Positions 12,501-23,974 of a stretch of 64,000 nucleotides of DNA are shown here, piece by piece. The notes beneath the pieces were generated by a model. It was not told the DNA's origin, ran no database searches, and was given only the letters and a program-made list of their open reading frames with translations. The DNA is from Siderastrea radians. Taxonomy: Eukaryota > Cnidaria > Anthozoa > Scleractinia > Rhizangiidae. The stretch lies in contig OZ024888.1 in the NCBI GenBank assembly GCA_964017195.1, forward strand, positions 10,735,701 to 10,799,700, read 5' to 3'. Position 1 is the first letter of the stretch; every line of letters starts with the position of its first letter. The position numbers were made by a program, and so were the translations under genes.

Positions 12501-12724
12501 ATTTGTACTGACCTTCGGAAAGCGTCAGAAAATTTCTCCGACTTGGAGTCGAGGGAAAAGATGTTCCCTAACACAGGGAGAGTCGTTAATCGCGGACCCG
12601 GGGGCATGTTCCTGAACTCGTAGAGCGCCTTCAGGTAATGCAGAATGAACAGCAGAAGCAACAACAGAAGAATATTTCCGAGGCTGAGGGAATTGTAAAT
12701 CGTGGCAAGCAGAGACGTCGCCAT
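9535..12724 (-). CDS. Cytochrome P450 gene B, CYP2-clan (CYP1/CYP17-like), helix-C Trp replaced
   Basis: Tandem paralog of gene A. Exons are 12724-12513 (212 nt), 11046-10889 (158 nt) and 10703-9535 (1169 nt), with the same phases as gene A, giving 512 aa. The N-terminal anchor (residues about 5-30) and hinge are intact, the I helix reads GGYETT, the K helix ETLR, and the heme loop PFGAGRRVCAG. The odd feature is helix C: genes A and C have GPAW(R/K)F(Y/H)RK, but here it reads GPTLMFYRK. The tryptophan of the conserved WxxxR motif, which in P450s contacts a heme propionate, is thus leucine. In exon 2 the usual GSYKF is GSCKF. The frame is fully open, so this is a gene with altered residues rather than an obvious pseudogene. 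Introns of 185 bp and 1.5 kb are shorter than in gene A. Start choice as for gene A; an alternative ATG lies at 12742. Confidence 0.92.
12009..12126. mobile_element. Short TAG...CTA MITE in intron 1 of gene B
   Basis: The left end is TAGCCTGTGAACAGGCTC and the right end is its near-perfect inverse, GAGCCTGTTCACAAGCTA. The element is flanked by the direct repeat ACAAAATT (12001-12008 and 12127-12134), an 8-bp (possibly 9-bp) target-site duplication of hAT type. The interior holds the GAGCGAGC-rich body seen in related copies. Confidence 0.85.
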
Positions 12725-12742
12725 GCTTGGCAAACACACCAT

Positions 12743-13604
12743 GCAAAGTAACTCAGTGGAGCGTGATCAATAACAATGAGTGATTTGTGGGTTTTTAATT
12801 CCAAGTCATTTGAATAAGTAAAAAATAGCATTGTTAGACATTGTTAGGCCTTTCTCTCGCCTGATGAGTTTCGTGCTGGGTATCTTGTATCTAGTAGGGA
12901 TCTGTGCACAAATATAGACAGACTATGACCATAGAATACATATAGTTCACATTTCGTGGCGTCTCTTTGCGCCATTAGGTGAAAGGGTCTTCCTTTGGAT
13001 CAGAAAAACTGTCCTTGTGCACCAGTAGACGAGGGACTTGACAGTTTATCATTCCTTATTGCTACCTTGGCTCCGAAGATTCGTTGTGTAACACTGATCT
13101 AGAGAATTGATATGGAAAACAATGCCGGGTGAAAGGAAATCAGCGCGAGCCGGCCTAGCCTGACTTCGCGCCTCACTGCCGCAGCTGAGCCTAAGTATAT
13201 ACCCAGGGAAGTCTCCCTGTGAACCGCACACGAGGAAGAAACACAGATGGCTTCCCTTGATCTGCGACGGGAAGGGTTTTTAGGTAGTAATTCAATTAGG
13301 TAGTAATTGTTTCAAGAGAGTCCTGCACGTTGAAGTGAGAAGGAAAACCCAGCAGATGACTGGGTGACTTGTGTTCAATTTTCAGATCTATTTTTAGTAT
13401 CTGTGTGTGTTCAATTTTCAATTTCTTTTTACATTCAATCATACAAATCAAATTTGTGCTCGATTTGTCTTTTCTCTGTTGTGGAGTAGAAGGGGTTTTT
13501 GCTATTTCCCATGTGGGGTAGATGAGTCAGCGGAAGGTCCACATGGAGGGATGATGTGGAAGGATTATGTGACAAAGGTTTGGAAAACGTATTCGGGTGT
13601 TTCT
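12743..13604. other. Upstream flank of P450 gene B, no gene seen
   Basis: The first 150 bp resemble the upstream flank of gene A and may contain the promoter. The rest shows no coding potential or clear element ends. Confidence 0.4.
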
Positions 13605-14012
13605 TTAAATACCCTGTACAGTTGGCCGAGAACCTGGATAGGTATGTGCGGCCCCAAAGGGTATGGTTTTCGCGCCGTTTTGGTCTGAAATAGGGTGTGC
13701 TTTTGACCATTTTGTTCTGAAATAGGGTAAGGTTAATTCGTACTTTCTGCTCTGTAATTGGGTGTGGTTATACAGAAGAAGCTCCCTTTGTTTTCTGTCA
13801 TCTCTCGAGAAGTAGCTTTGTTTCAAATGATTAATATCGGGAATTTGAAGCTCTTCTCAAATGAACACGAAAGCCGAAGCAGTTCCTGAATAGCTGCCAT
13901 CACATATAGGGAAGGTCTGAAATAGGTAAGAAAAATCACATATTTTGGTCTGAAAGAAGGTAAGGGTTTCAAGAAGAGCGCAGCACGCCCCCATCCAAAT
14001 TTTCGGGGATTA
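13605..14012. mobile_element. Degraded copy of the C/G-ended MITE family
   Basis: It shares GGTATGTGCGGCCCCAAAGG and repeated GAAATAGGGT motifs with copies at 2286-2700 and 22,318-22,800. Its terminal C/G tracts are eroded, so both boundaries are approximate. Confidence 0.55.
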
Positions 14013-14383
14013 CCCTCGGCCAGAGGAGTGAAGAAGAGCTAGGTGGTTTGTGGTGAAGTATTTGCTGAAGGTTTGCTAGTGATGAGGTGTAGGTGACAAC
14101 TACAAAGTGACACTCCGTCAAATTGGCGTTTGTTCGAAGCTTCCCCTCTTGGAATTGATTTCAGTTCGTTTGACTAGTAAAGAGTTATTTACAACTCAAT
14201 TAACATCAGAAACTCTACATATATCTCAAAAGGCTTCAATTCTATTTGCTGCCTCTGCTATTTCTTCCATTATCCTCACCATAAGCCATTAATTGTTTCT
14301 ATCTTTAACTCCCATGAATACTCTCGTTGAATTCCCATACTACAAACTCTCATAATATACGCTGTTATGCAACCACCATTGTC

Positions 14384-15870
14384 CTTTTTTTTTTGCATGA
14401 TTTTTATTAAACAAGCATTATAGACTACTTTACACTACATGCACTTACTGGCTATATACTTTACAATGCTTAACATAACATGTTACAGTTACAAAACAAG
14501 AATAAAGAATTACTTACAAATAACACTAGTTACAACTTACAGAAAGCTGACAAAAATTTTGTGAACTATTAAACTTTACAATGCTTAACAAAACCTGGTG
14601 TTACAGTTACAAAACAAGAGAGAAGAATTATTTACAACTAACACTAGTCACAACAGAAACGTTATGAAGAGTGACCTTTTTTTTCAAAGGCAGTGCGATT
14701 GTTGCTCATTACAGCAATATATATTTCTATATCAATTTTTTCTTTTACAAGAGTAATAAAATCTCTAAACTGGTACTTTTTATCCTCTAGTGAGTTAATG
14801 TGAAGAAAGTATTTTCCAATTAAGGTCAAATGATTCAGGGTTAAACAAGACGTAAATGATTTCTGTTTTTTGTAAGAACAGGCTTATTTGTGCACACCGA
14901 ATGATACCAGCACGAGAACTCGGTCTAGAAAGATACAGCAACTGAACATGAAAAAAATAAGTGAGAGATTGTATGTTCAACACCTGTGCAAAAAGGGCAG
15001 TACGGGTTGTCGTTTTTCTTTATTTTGTGCAAGATTTTGTTTGTATACAGGATGCCATGAACTATTCTGTATTCAAAAACGGATAGCTTTACTTCTTTCG
15101 TCATGCGAATTAGGAGGGAATATATTTTTTCCTTTCGTGCATGTCAAAACCGTGTTCTATAACCCTTTTCTCTGCGGTTGGAGGCGGAAAACGTTGCGAG
15201 GTTAACAGTGTATCATAAACTGCTTTGCATGTAAGCTTTTCAGTTTCAGGTGGTGTGTTCATTGAAGCGTAAGGCAGCTGCCTCTGCTTTAAGATATTTT
15301 TCCGGTTTTGTGATATTGCTGATAGGAGACCGTAATATTGTAGAAAGTTGCATTGTACGAAATGAAGGACAGTTTTCCAATGCTAGCCTTGTTCCAGTAC
15401 GTTTGGGAAACAAATAGAATTTTAGTTTTTCCGAATAAATCGATTGTTCCAGATTATTTGGTTCATGATTTCTTCTTTACCTTTGGGGGTAATGTTATTT
15501 ATCTCTTGCCAATAGATTATATCTTGGTAGAACTTTGGCAAGTGCTCATTTATGGGTAAATATTTGAGGTTATATTTCCAGTGAAAAAGAAGTTTACCTC
15601 CAAGTTTGGAAAGTAAGGATAGTGGAATGAGTTTCCATTGCCTGTTGTCATCGGAGCTTTACCCAAGTTATCTTTGTCTGTTAACCACCATTATCACTGG
15701 CACCAGTAGCTTGAGATACCAGACAAAAATACTGAACACCCCACTAGCTTCCAACCCCAAGCTGCAGTACTGCTTCGAACCATGTTCTGTATACAACTTT
15801 CCAGTGAGGACCATGTTGACTACATTCCCAATGAAAAGCAAAAGAGATCGGCATTCCACATAAAGTATGA
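14384..15870 (-). mobile_element. Degraded non-LTR retrotransposon (LINE, L1/Tx1-like), 3' part
   Basis: The minus-strand translation, broken by frameshifts and stops, gives stretches typical of the end of LINE ORF2. One is a QIIWNNRFI motif near 15,450. Another is YYGLLSAIS near 15,320. A third is a zinc-knuckle-like region at about 14,930-15,095 with CPFC...H....HLFFSC, the zf-RVT pattern that follows the reverse transcriptase. The element ends in an A tract on the minus strand (T run at 14,384-14,393), as expected for a 3' end. A 130-bp tandem duplication near 14,440-14,660 would be in its 3' UTR. It is not functional, and the 5' limit is uncertain. Confidence 0.75.
14440..14665. repeat. 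Two-copy tandem duplication in the LINE 3' UTR
   Basis: The segment with ACTTTACAATGCTTAACA and GTTACAGTTACAAAACAAGA occurs twice with a spacing of about 130 bp. Both copies continue into TTACAA...AACACTAGT. Confidence 0.75.
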
Positions 15871-16424
15871 CTGATAGAAATCCATGGCCTCCTTAAGGCT
15901 AATTATCCTTGAAAAGTAGCTTTATATTATTATTATTTATTTTTAACCACCTAATCTATTTAGTGCGTCAGTTAATGTTAAGCGTTGTAATAGCTGAAAG
16001 AATTTTTTACCGTGTTTTAATAAGGTTGTCTTGTCTTGTCTAAGTACCCTGTTACAGAGTTCGAGAACGCGTATTTAATTACTGAATATGAACACATTTT
16101 TTTGGTCAGTTCTTCTGCGATAATAAATTGAGCACCGTATCCGAGGCACAGGCGTTACCTCAAAAATTAATGTGGCATTTACACTAGGTGGTTGGTCACA
16201 GTTTCCATGGCGCGATGTGTAAACACGGCATTAAACTTGGGCACCGCACGTGGGAACTTCCTTTCTGCAAACAATCATGTCTCAGACTCCTGAAATGGAG
16301 AACAAACTTTTGGGCTTCTGAATGCCTTCGTCACCAAGACGGGTACCACATTGACATCGTCTCGTCAATGCACGAGCGCTGTTCCGCAGACAGGCTGCTG
16401 TGTGAGAAAGGTATCTAAGGTAAA
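15871..16424. other. Region downstream of P450 gene C, no gene seen
   Basis: No convincing coding sequence. The plus-strand 76-aa ORF at 16,188-16,418 shows no motif, and the region probably contains the 3' UTR of gene C. Confidence 0.4.
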
Positions 16425-19400
16425 TCACGAAGAAAGTCGTGAACCCGAGGCAACCTTTCGTTTAATAGCGCGAATCTTATAAGGAGCAGGAAACTGGGTT
16501 ATGCTGAAAATTCCTTTCAAGCTAGGTGGATGTCCATCTTTTTCAGCGACAAACGTAAACTTGTGAAACAGCCACGATACAAACAGGAACAGCTCAACTT
16601 TAGCCAGAGCTTTGCCAGCACAAACTCGACGCCCAGCTCCGAAAGGGTAGAAGTTGCTTGGATTGGTGACCAGCTTGCCGTCTGTGTCAATATGGCGGCA
16701 CGGGTTATAAACGCGGGGGTCTTCCCAGCATTTGGCATCCAGATGAACGGACTCTGTGTCGGCAAAGACGATGGTATCTTTAGGGACACGGTAACCACAA
16801 AGCGTTGTATCGGTAATCGTGACGTGGGGTAACAAAAGAGGTCCCACGTTTCCAACCCTTAGGGTTTCTATGATAGTCGCTTGAACAAGGGGCAGATTGG
16901 GAAGGTCGTCTAAAGAAGGATTACGTCTGCCAACTACTTCATCTAACTGTCGCTGAATGTCCTCTTGGTACTTTGGATAGTTGACCAGGAAAGCAATTGC
17001 CCATTTCAAAGTGGTGGCAGTGGTTTCGTAGCCGGCTCCAAACATGTTTTGAATAGAGTTCACCAAGTAGTCATCGCAAAGAAAAGTAGATTTGTCTTCG
17101 TCGTTTTCGAATTTAGATTCCTTTCTGGCGCAAAGAAGGCCTGAGATAAAATCCTGCACTGTTTGCGTCTGGTCGAAGTGTTCTTCTCGTTCTCTCAAAA
17201 ATTTTCGAATAATTCTGTGCATTTCGAAGAAAGGCTGGATAAAACAATCATAAGCCTTAATAGGAAGGTGTTTTGTGAAGGGAAAGAAATCCAACAGAGT
17301 AACTAACTGAGCGATGTCTTTATTCTTTACAACGTGCTCGCAAAGTTTCAGAAGCCTGTTCAAATCTGGGTGCGCTGTGTCGTAACCTTCTCCAAAAGTG
17401 ATTCCGCAAATAACATCAGCTACGCCTCGCATCAAGCAATCTGCAGGATCAAAAGGCTTTCCACGTTGATCGTCCATGAACTTCACTAATTTCTCGGCCT
17501 GTGCTGACACTCGATTATCTATCACAGGGACGTCCGAGAGGTACTGGCGCAAGGCTGTAGTGAATAATTTGCGATGAAACTTCCAGGCAGGTCCATAGTC
17601 ACCAAAAGCAATATCTTTGCCACCTGTGAATGAATAGATAATTATTTTGTCGCGTATCAGAGTAGATGCCAGTCTTATCAAACTAGCAAAAGAGGGTAAC
17701 TGTTGCTGTACGATTCTGTGCCTGGCCTACCTTTTGTTACGTAAGGTATAGTGTAGTCTCTAAGTGAAACTTTCCTAACTGATGATAGGGAGATCGGAAT
17801 GTCCCAATAGAGTAATCTTTATATAGAGGAATGTCTTAAGGCCGAAATCTCTGTTTGAAAGACGTGCGCAATAGTTACACCACTGCAGGAAATTGTTTTT
17901 TTGATACATTCAGCCAACATTCGACCATATATCAACTGACAGTTTTCAACTTTTTTAGCTATCCATTAAAGCAAAATGTGAAGTTCCCAGCAGTGACATT
18001 TCAGTCAGATCTCTCACACTCGATCAGGCCTAGTTCAAACGTCGAACTTTACATGTGGCGAATCTAATGCAAATTGGCAAAAACAATAGCTTTTGCTCAT
18101 TTGCATTGCGGTACATGTAGAGTTCGACGTTTGAACCGGGCCTCAGTCTTAGCAAGAAAACATGCTTTATATATAACTCGTCTTTTCGCAGAAGAGTTCA
18201 GTACTATTTTGGCCAAACGTCCAGCAGAGTAATTGCCAGCAGTGAAATTCAACAATCACTCAGCCTACTGTACCTAGCGTTCGTGTATCAATTGAATATG
18301 TCTGCGGTCTTCCAGCGTATTCAGTAGATTTCTTTACAAGCATCTCTCTAACTGCTTCAGGACTTGATGCCATAACGAACTTGTAGCTTCCGATTTTTAT
18401 TGAGAAAACGTAGCCGTAGTTTTCCTTTAAACTGCAAAGTAGCATAAAACAAGCTTTATAATAGACGCAGAAGCAGTTAGTCAAGAGACCAATGTGCACA
18501 AAGTGTATTATTAACAACTATTAAGACGGGCTTGGAGGGCGCCGTCTTTTAGTTCTACAAAAGGTTCGTCGTAGTAGGTTGTTCAAAGTCACGATGGTTG
18601 ATTGATCACTCATATGATCAGTATTCCCCACGAGAATGGAGACGGAAGAGGGCTTATGTTTTAGCGCTGGTTTTCTTGGAGACATGGCCAGGGTAATGCA
18701 ATGCCTCCACCACGCTCATATTTGGAAGTTTTAAGGGACCCTTTGAAAAATGGTGGCCCGACCAGTTGTTATACAGATCAAAATACGCCATTTAAGGACG
18801 TTCGCGCGAAAACCTTCTACAAGACAGATTTTTTTCATACTTTTGCGACAGTCAGATAATCAGTTACCCTTGTCAGAAATGCAAAACAACGGGGGTCACC
18901 AACTTCGTTTTCGAAATAAAGCGCGTGGAAAACTACCCCAATTTTGACAAATCGCGGTCCTCTTAAGTCGACATCGCCTCATTGGTTGTTAGTTGGAAAA
19001 TATCAAAAATGATTCGCCGTAGACCCACTTTCTTAGTCAAATTTTATTTAAGTGGGTTTGTCAAATAAATAATTTGAACCAGTGTGATCCTTTTAGTTAA
19101 ACTCAACCTTTAAGATGGGCTTTTGCGAACACCGTGCGGCTAAAATAATAGCGGAATTCGATGATGCGAGGGCAGAAAAGTTGAAAAAAAATCAAACTTC
19201 CACAACATAGATTTTCTTCAATTTTTCATAAAACGTAGATAATCGAGAAAGAAAGTGATCTATCAAAAGAAAATCTGGGGTCACCGAACATTTAAGAGAG
19301 TTAAACCTATCCATAGATATTAAAATGCCCACAAGCGCTGTATATATCTACATTTCTCCAACAGCGCGCACGCTCAATGTATGACGTGGCATGACATCGC

Positions 19401-21935
19401 GAGGTGAATGGCGTGCGCAGTAAAGATGAGCAGAAACAATTAGCGCGAACGTCCTTAAGGTGATTCCATTCAATTGCATTGCGCATCCTTTCTGCGCATC
19501 AATTTTTGCGTGATTAGCACGCGCACGAGCGCGCGCGCGTTCGAAACTTGGTAGGTTTTCTATGAAAACTGAGCTGTTGAGAGAAATGAGTTGTCGTTTT
19601 CTCCAAAACGAACTCGGTGACCCCTCTTTTTTATTCCATTTATTTGAAGAAAACACGACTCTGCATGATATATCCAAATTTTAAGAATTTTTCATTATTC
19701 AATTTTCAAATATTCTGATTAATTCATTATTACAATCTGATTTCAGGCATTTCACTGGAAGCGTGCATGTGCTCGATTTGCTTATTATTTCATTGCTTTT
19801 ATTTTTGAGGCAACTTTAAGGCCTTTTACTGTAACCTTGTTTGGCTATCACAAGAATAATGCTTATATTTTATTGCTAGGGATAACTTTCTTAAAGTAGT
19901 GGGTGTCCTCTGGTACAAGGACAGGCTTTTTAATATTGCTGTCGATAGCTAGCAAAGTACCTATATACTACAGCCCTGTAGTGTGAAATCAGACACGGTG
20001 ACCCCCTCTTTTCATTTTAGTTTTTCGATGTACTAGGTGTAATTAATAACTGTGCAAAGTTTCGACAAATTCTCATTACAACTTCTTTTTCGATGGAATC
20101 ACCTTAAAAGGTGAAAACAAATGAGAAATCTCTAGAAGACTCTATTCAAATGGACTGGACAATGAAGGGCTCAAAGCAACGAAATGGTCGTCCCAGGACA
20201 GAATATAGCATTTTTCTCAGAAAGAACGCTTATACGAATGTCGGCAACTGAAAAATGAGGCATGCATATTGGGCCTTGGACTTTCTGAGGTTTTTTAAAG
20301 TTTTTCCTGACAAAACAAGAAAGTTCAATTCCTGGAGACAATTGCACGCATGTTAGTGAATTTATTTGGCTATGAAAAGTCTGCCATTAAATTCAGAGAT
20401 ATTATTCTAGTAAAACGATGCCAGGAATAATGAAGTGCCAACTCTTACGCTCCCAGTCAAACTTACAATCAGCAAATAGGGTTGAAACTCACATTGTAAT
20501 TCATGCACTACCCATTGTCAGCGGCGCCTGTTTTCCCAGCTGGTTGCACGACGTTTTAAAGAGATATTTGAACACTAACCGTTTGATCTGTTCGGGTCTT
20601 CAGCTGAATTAATAATTCAAGTGTCAGAAAATTTTAGGAAACAGAATTTTATCCCACGATTCTACAAACAGACGTTGTCTTTCGGAAAATCTCAGCTGAC
20701 CTTATTTTCGAAATCTGAAGCAACTGTTCTTTCCCTTCAAAAACAGAATAGATCACTAATCAAAGAATGAGGTTACATTTTACCAAAGAGAACTCTAGCC
20801 TTGACAGCCTTCTCCGAGAACCACCGAATCAAATTCTTGGGTGACCTTAAACCTAACATTTGGCATAGACGATTAACTAAGGTTAATTGACCTGACAAGG
20901 TAAAATGGTAGCTTTTAAATTTTTTTTTGCAAGACGGCGTGAAAAACTCAAGCCCAGAATAGGTCATTTGCTTTCCCACGAGATATGGGTTTTACAAACG
21001 CGGTCGGATATTATATGTTAATACTGAGTAATTATAATTAAAGTTCTATTATATTAAAGCGCTTCAATGGTAAAGTTCAGAGGTGAACTCGTTGAGTGAA
21101 TCTAATTGGTCTCAGCGGGAACAAATTTTGACCAGTTGGAGACTAACTACCTGTACATACACATGAGATCCAATGCCGCAACATTTTCAGTTCTCGATTA
21201 TACCAGCATTTACTTATTTCAGTTTTGCTTAATAAGAGCCTTGTCAACTATATATATTCCGCAATGCTGAGAGAAGACATACCAGCCGGTTTCGTCGTTA
21301 CGCATGTTACTTGCACTAGCCCTTTTAGTTTACTCCTGTGTTCAGATCCGAGCCAAATTTCCTTCATGGCTTTGAGTTTGTGGTGACCACTTAAATAGTT
21401 TTCATACTTTCTGTTTTGCTGCCAGCATTGCCAATATTTGCAGTATGAATTTGGAAATTTATTTCTGATCTCAGGGGTATTTGATAATTCTATAATCCAT
21501 TATTGAGTAGTAAAGAGGATTTAGTTCTTAACTGGGTTAATTTATTTTTCGTATCCAATAAAAGAAAGCCAATTCCCTTTTATAACATTTATGGGCGTAA
21601 GCTACAATTCAAGCGATTCCATTCACGATTCCCTCCTCGAAAAAAAATGTCTGGTATTCAACGATCGATGACCAATACCTAACGCAAACTTTCAGTATAC
21701 TAAATACACTGATCGACACTGACCTTTCAAAGGCACCCGTTAATTTCTCCGCTCTGAAGTCGAGGGAAAAGATGTTCCCTAACACAGGCAGTGTCGTTAA
21801 ACGCGGACCCGGGGGCATGTTCCTGAACTCGTAGAGCACGGTCATGTAGTGTAGAAGGAACAGCAGAAGCAACAACAGAAGAACATTTCCAGGGCTGAGA
21901 GAACTGTAAATCGTGGCAAGAAGAGATGTCAACAT
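16425..21935 (-). CDS. Cytochrome P450 gene C, CYP2-clan (CYP1/CYP17-like), diverged paralog
   Basis: Exons are 21935-21724 (212 nt), 18431-18274 (158 nt) and 17623-16425 (1199 nt), GT-AG throughout and with the same phases as genes A and B, giving 522 aa. The extra length is a few residues before the end plus a C-terminal tail after AIKRK. The N-terminal leucine-rich anchor and the RNMPPGPRL hinge are present. Helix C is GPAWKFHRK with Trp intact. The I helix is GAGYETT, the K helix ETLR, and the heme loop PFGAGRRVCAG with the ligand near Cys458. Substrate-recognition stretches differ most from A and B (for example the segment before the I helix and the region after ExxR, GPLLLPHVT), so a different substrate range is plausible. 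I chose the ATG at 21935 by alignment with the paralogs; an upstream ATG exists at 21968. Intron 1 (3.3 kb) contains several MITEs. Confidence 0.93.
18026..18143. mobile_element. Palindromic MITE in intron 2-exon 2 flank of P450 gene C
   Basis: A 118-bp foldback lying within intron 2 (17,624-18,273). The left arm begins AGGCCTAGTTCAAACGTCG; the right arm ends CGACGTTTGAACCGGGCCT. ACATGT and ATGCAAAT/ATTTGCAT pair inside the arms, leaving a loop of about 20 bp. No coding content. Confidence 0.8.
18796..19454. mobile_element. TTAA-flanked MITE 1 (piggyBac-like target) in intron 1 of gene C
   Basis: It starts GGACGTTCGCGC after TTAA (18792-18795) and ends GCGCGAACGTCC before TTAA (19455-19458). 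Perfect 12-bp inverted ends plus a TTAA duplication are the signature of piggyBac-mobilised non-autonomous elements. No transposase is present. The interior contains GGGTCACC motifs shared with the neighbouring element. Confidence 0.8.
19459..20103. mobile_element. TTAA-flanked MITE 2, abutting MITE 1
   Basis: It starts GGTGATTCCAT immediately after the TTAA at 19455-19458 and ends ATGGAATCACC before the TTAA at 20104-20107. The left TTAA is the same four bases that close MITE 1. It contains GGTGACCCC blocks near both ends and a GCGCGCGC tract at 19,530. The 109-aa ORF across 19,348-19,677 spans the junction of the two elements and is not a gene. Confidence 0.8.
20108..21723. other. Rest of intron 1 of P450 gene C
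   Basis: AT-rich intronic sequence without coding motifs or clear terminal repeats. Short ORFs on both strands (20,418-20,612; 20,773-20,979) look random. Confidence 0.45.
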
Positions 21936-22239
21936 GTTTAGCGATGAGCGGAAGCTTGGACTTTTCAAAGTAATGCAATGAAGCGTGGTTGTTAAACATC
22001 GATCATTCCCATTATATTGTGTTGCTTAAGAACCGTTAAATCACGTTTCTATTTTTAGCGGCTTTTGAATCCCTGTAATTTCCCTTTGTAAATAATCACT
22101 GAACAACAAACAGAGAATCAATTTATACCACTCCTAGATAGCTTTCACTTCAGTGCATCCAAGTCGCGCATCAAATTTACAGCCTTCCTTATTCTTCCCG
22201 TTTGGGGGATGTGGGTGAAATTCTAAAGTGCTACCTTTC

Positions 22240-22317
22240 AAGTAAAACCTATTGAGCAGGGCTTTCTTGTGGTACAGCTCTGGCTTTTGAGTCTGTGGGT
22301 GAAATCCTAAAATGTGA
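22240..22317. repeat. Fragment of dispersed GCTACTGAGCAGTA-type minisatellite
   Basis: It contains CTTTTGAGTCTGTGGGTGAA, ATCCTAAAATGTGA and CTATTGAGCAGG, the reverse-strand form of the unit repeated in tandem at 63,290-64,000. Confidence 0.6.
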
Positions 22318-22800
22318 TCCCGGGGGGGTACTCTGCAAATTTTTGGGCGGGGGTGTGCCGCTGGAAGTCTGAAACCCTTACCCTAAACTAGACCAAGTTG
22401 AGGTGCATTTTGCAACCCTATACTAGACTAAACACCAAAAATCCGTAACCCTATCCCACCGATTTCCGTCTAAATCCCGAATGTTGACAGTCTAGGATAT
22501 CCAGCAGTGTTTTCAGTGATAACCTATCCTGGGTATTAAACCCATCTCTATTAACGCTTTCTTTGCTAGTTGCCGGTAAATTTGCCAAATTGATTTCTTT
22601 TTAGTGTCAATTGCCGGGAAACCTAGTCTAGACTAAATTCTCCAACCAACTGATTAGTTTCCTTGAAAATGTTACCCTATTCTAGACCAAAACTCTCTGA
22701 TTTCCGTACCCTATCCCAGACCAAACAGCTTGAAAACCATACCCTTCACAGCGGCACATACCCATATAGCGTGTATATGGGAGTACCCCCCCCCCCGGGA
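22318..22800. mobile_element. Best-preserved copy of the C/G-ended MITE family, with target duplication
   Basis: The left end CCCGGGGGGGTACTC is mirrored by the right end GAGTACCCC...CCCGGG. Flanking direct repeats ATGTGAT (possibly 8 bp, ATGTGATC) sit on both sides. Interior motifs are ACCCTATCCCAGACCAAAC and CATACCC; it has no coding capacity. It serves as the reference for the copies at 2,286, 13,605 and 23,975. Confidence 0.85.
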
Positions 22801-23470
22801 TGTGATCACTCAAATTGTCACGATTTATATTTACGTTCAATCATAATTTACTTGTAATATCTAGGCACGGAAAACCAATAGCAAAATATGTGCTCTTAGT
22901 TTTGTTTATTATCTGTATTCACTCTTACTTTACGCAGGAAACACTCTCACCTGGCTCTACCTGTTCTTTTGGTCGCCTCCTAAACTAACGGCAAGTAAGA
23001 CAATCACCTAAGCGCTAAACCCAGCTATTTCTTTAGGCTTATTAGCTGATCTGTTCACGGCTCCTAAATTAACCCTTACTCCTACCCTGCTAGCGGAGTG
23101 TCTCTTTCCGGCAAGTTTTCTAGCATCTACGAAGTGTTCGCGTCTCTGGTATTTCCGTAGTTGGCTTGTTTGTCGTCCCTGGCCGAGAAATACAAAAGGA
23201 AAAGCCTCTGTTATCAGGGTAATTGAACGAACTAACGCTTCCTAAATTATTGCTAAAGCTATGACTAAATCGTTCCCCATATGCATGCCTTATTGGTCTT
23301 GTCGTGTCAAATTCACAAGTTATCTCACGCTCAGTTTGATCTAATTGTGGTATACTAGTGACACAACTTCCTGTGAATTAACTGATTAATAGAGCAATAT
23401 TGGGAGTTTAAATATAGATTTATATGGTGGATTCAATTCATTCAAACACTGCAGTTATTGTGCGTTCCTA
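22801..23470. other. Intergenic, no gene seen
   Basis: No open frame of note, no tRNA-like pattern and no terminal repeats that I can find. Confidence 0.45.
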
Positions 23471-23479
23471 AAGATCCCT

Positions 23480-23830
23480 AAGCGCTGGAGGTACCTCTTC
23501 GCAAAAGCGAGTAGCTTCCCTTCCCCGTTCCAGTACGAAATGAAAGCCACTGAGCAGTACTTTCCTGCGGTGCCGTTTATCATGCTGTATAAGGTGGTTC
23601 TAACTATTGAGTCTGAGGATGAAATCCTAAAGTGTGACCATTCAAATGAAACCTACTGAGCAGTACTTTCCTGTGGTGCTGATTATCGTGCTATGGCAAC
23701 ATTAAGTCCATAGATGAATTCCAGTAGTCTTTGAATTCAAATGGTTTTGAGCACTACTTTCATGTGGCTTTGCATAAAATTCTAAAGCAAACCGCGCCTG
23801 AATCAAATAGAAGCTGGGAAGCAGGTCTTA
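23480..23830. repeat. Dispersed minisatellite block (reverse orientation)
   Basis: Two to three diverged units with AAGCCACTGAGCAGTACTTTCC, TAAGGTGGTTCTAACTATTG and GATGAAATCCTAAAGTGTGA. These are the reverse complement of the array at the right end of the window. Confidence 0.75.
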
Positions 23831-23974
23831 TTTTTCTATCTTGTAATGTTTATTAGGCTGCACTGGGAGATTCTAAATTAGGGGCGGTTCATTCCTTTAT
23901 CATGTTCCGTAAAATTTTGACAATACTGCCCAAGGCGTATCTTTGTCCATAAGGCCTTTTTGATGGCCTTGTTT

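Noticed and set aside
19348..19677. 109-aa minus-strand ORF with an Arg-Ala run
   Set aside because: It spans the junction of two TTAA elements and translates a GCGCGC tract.
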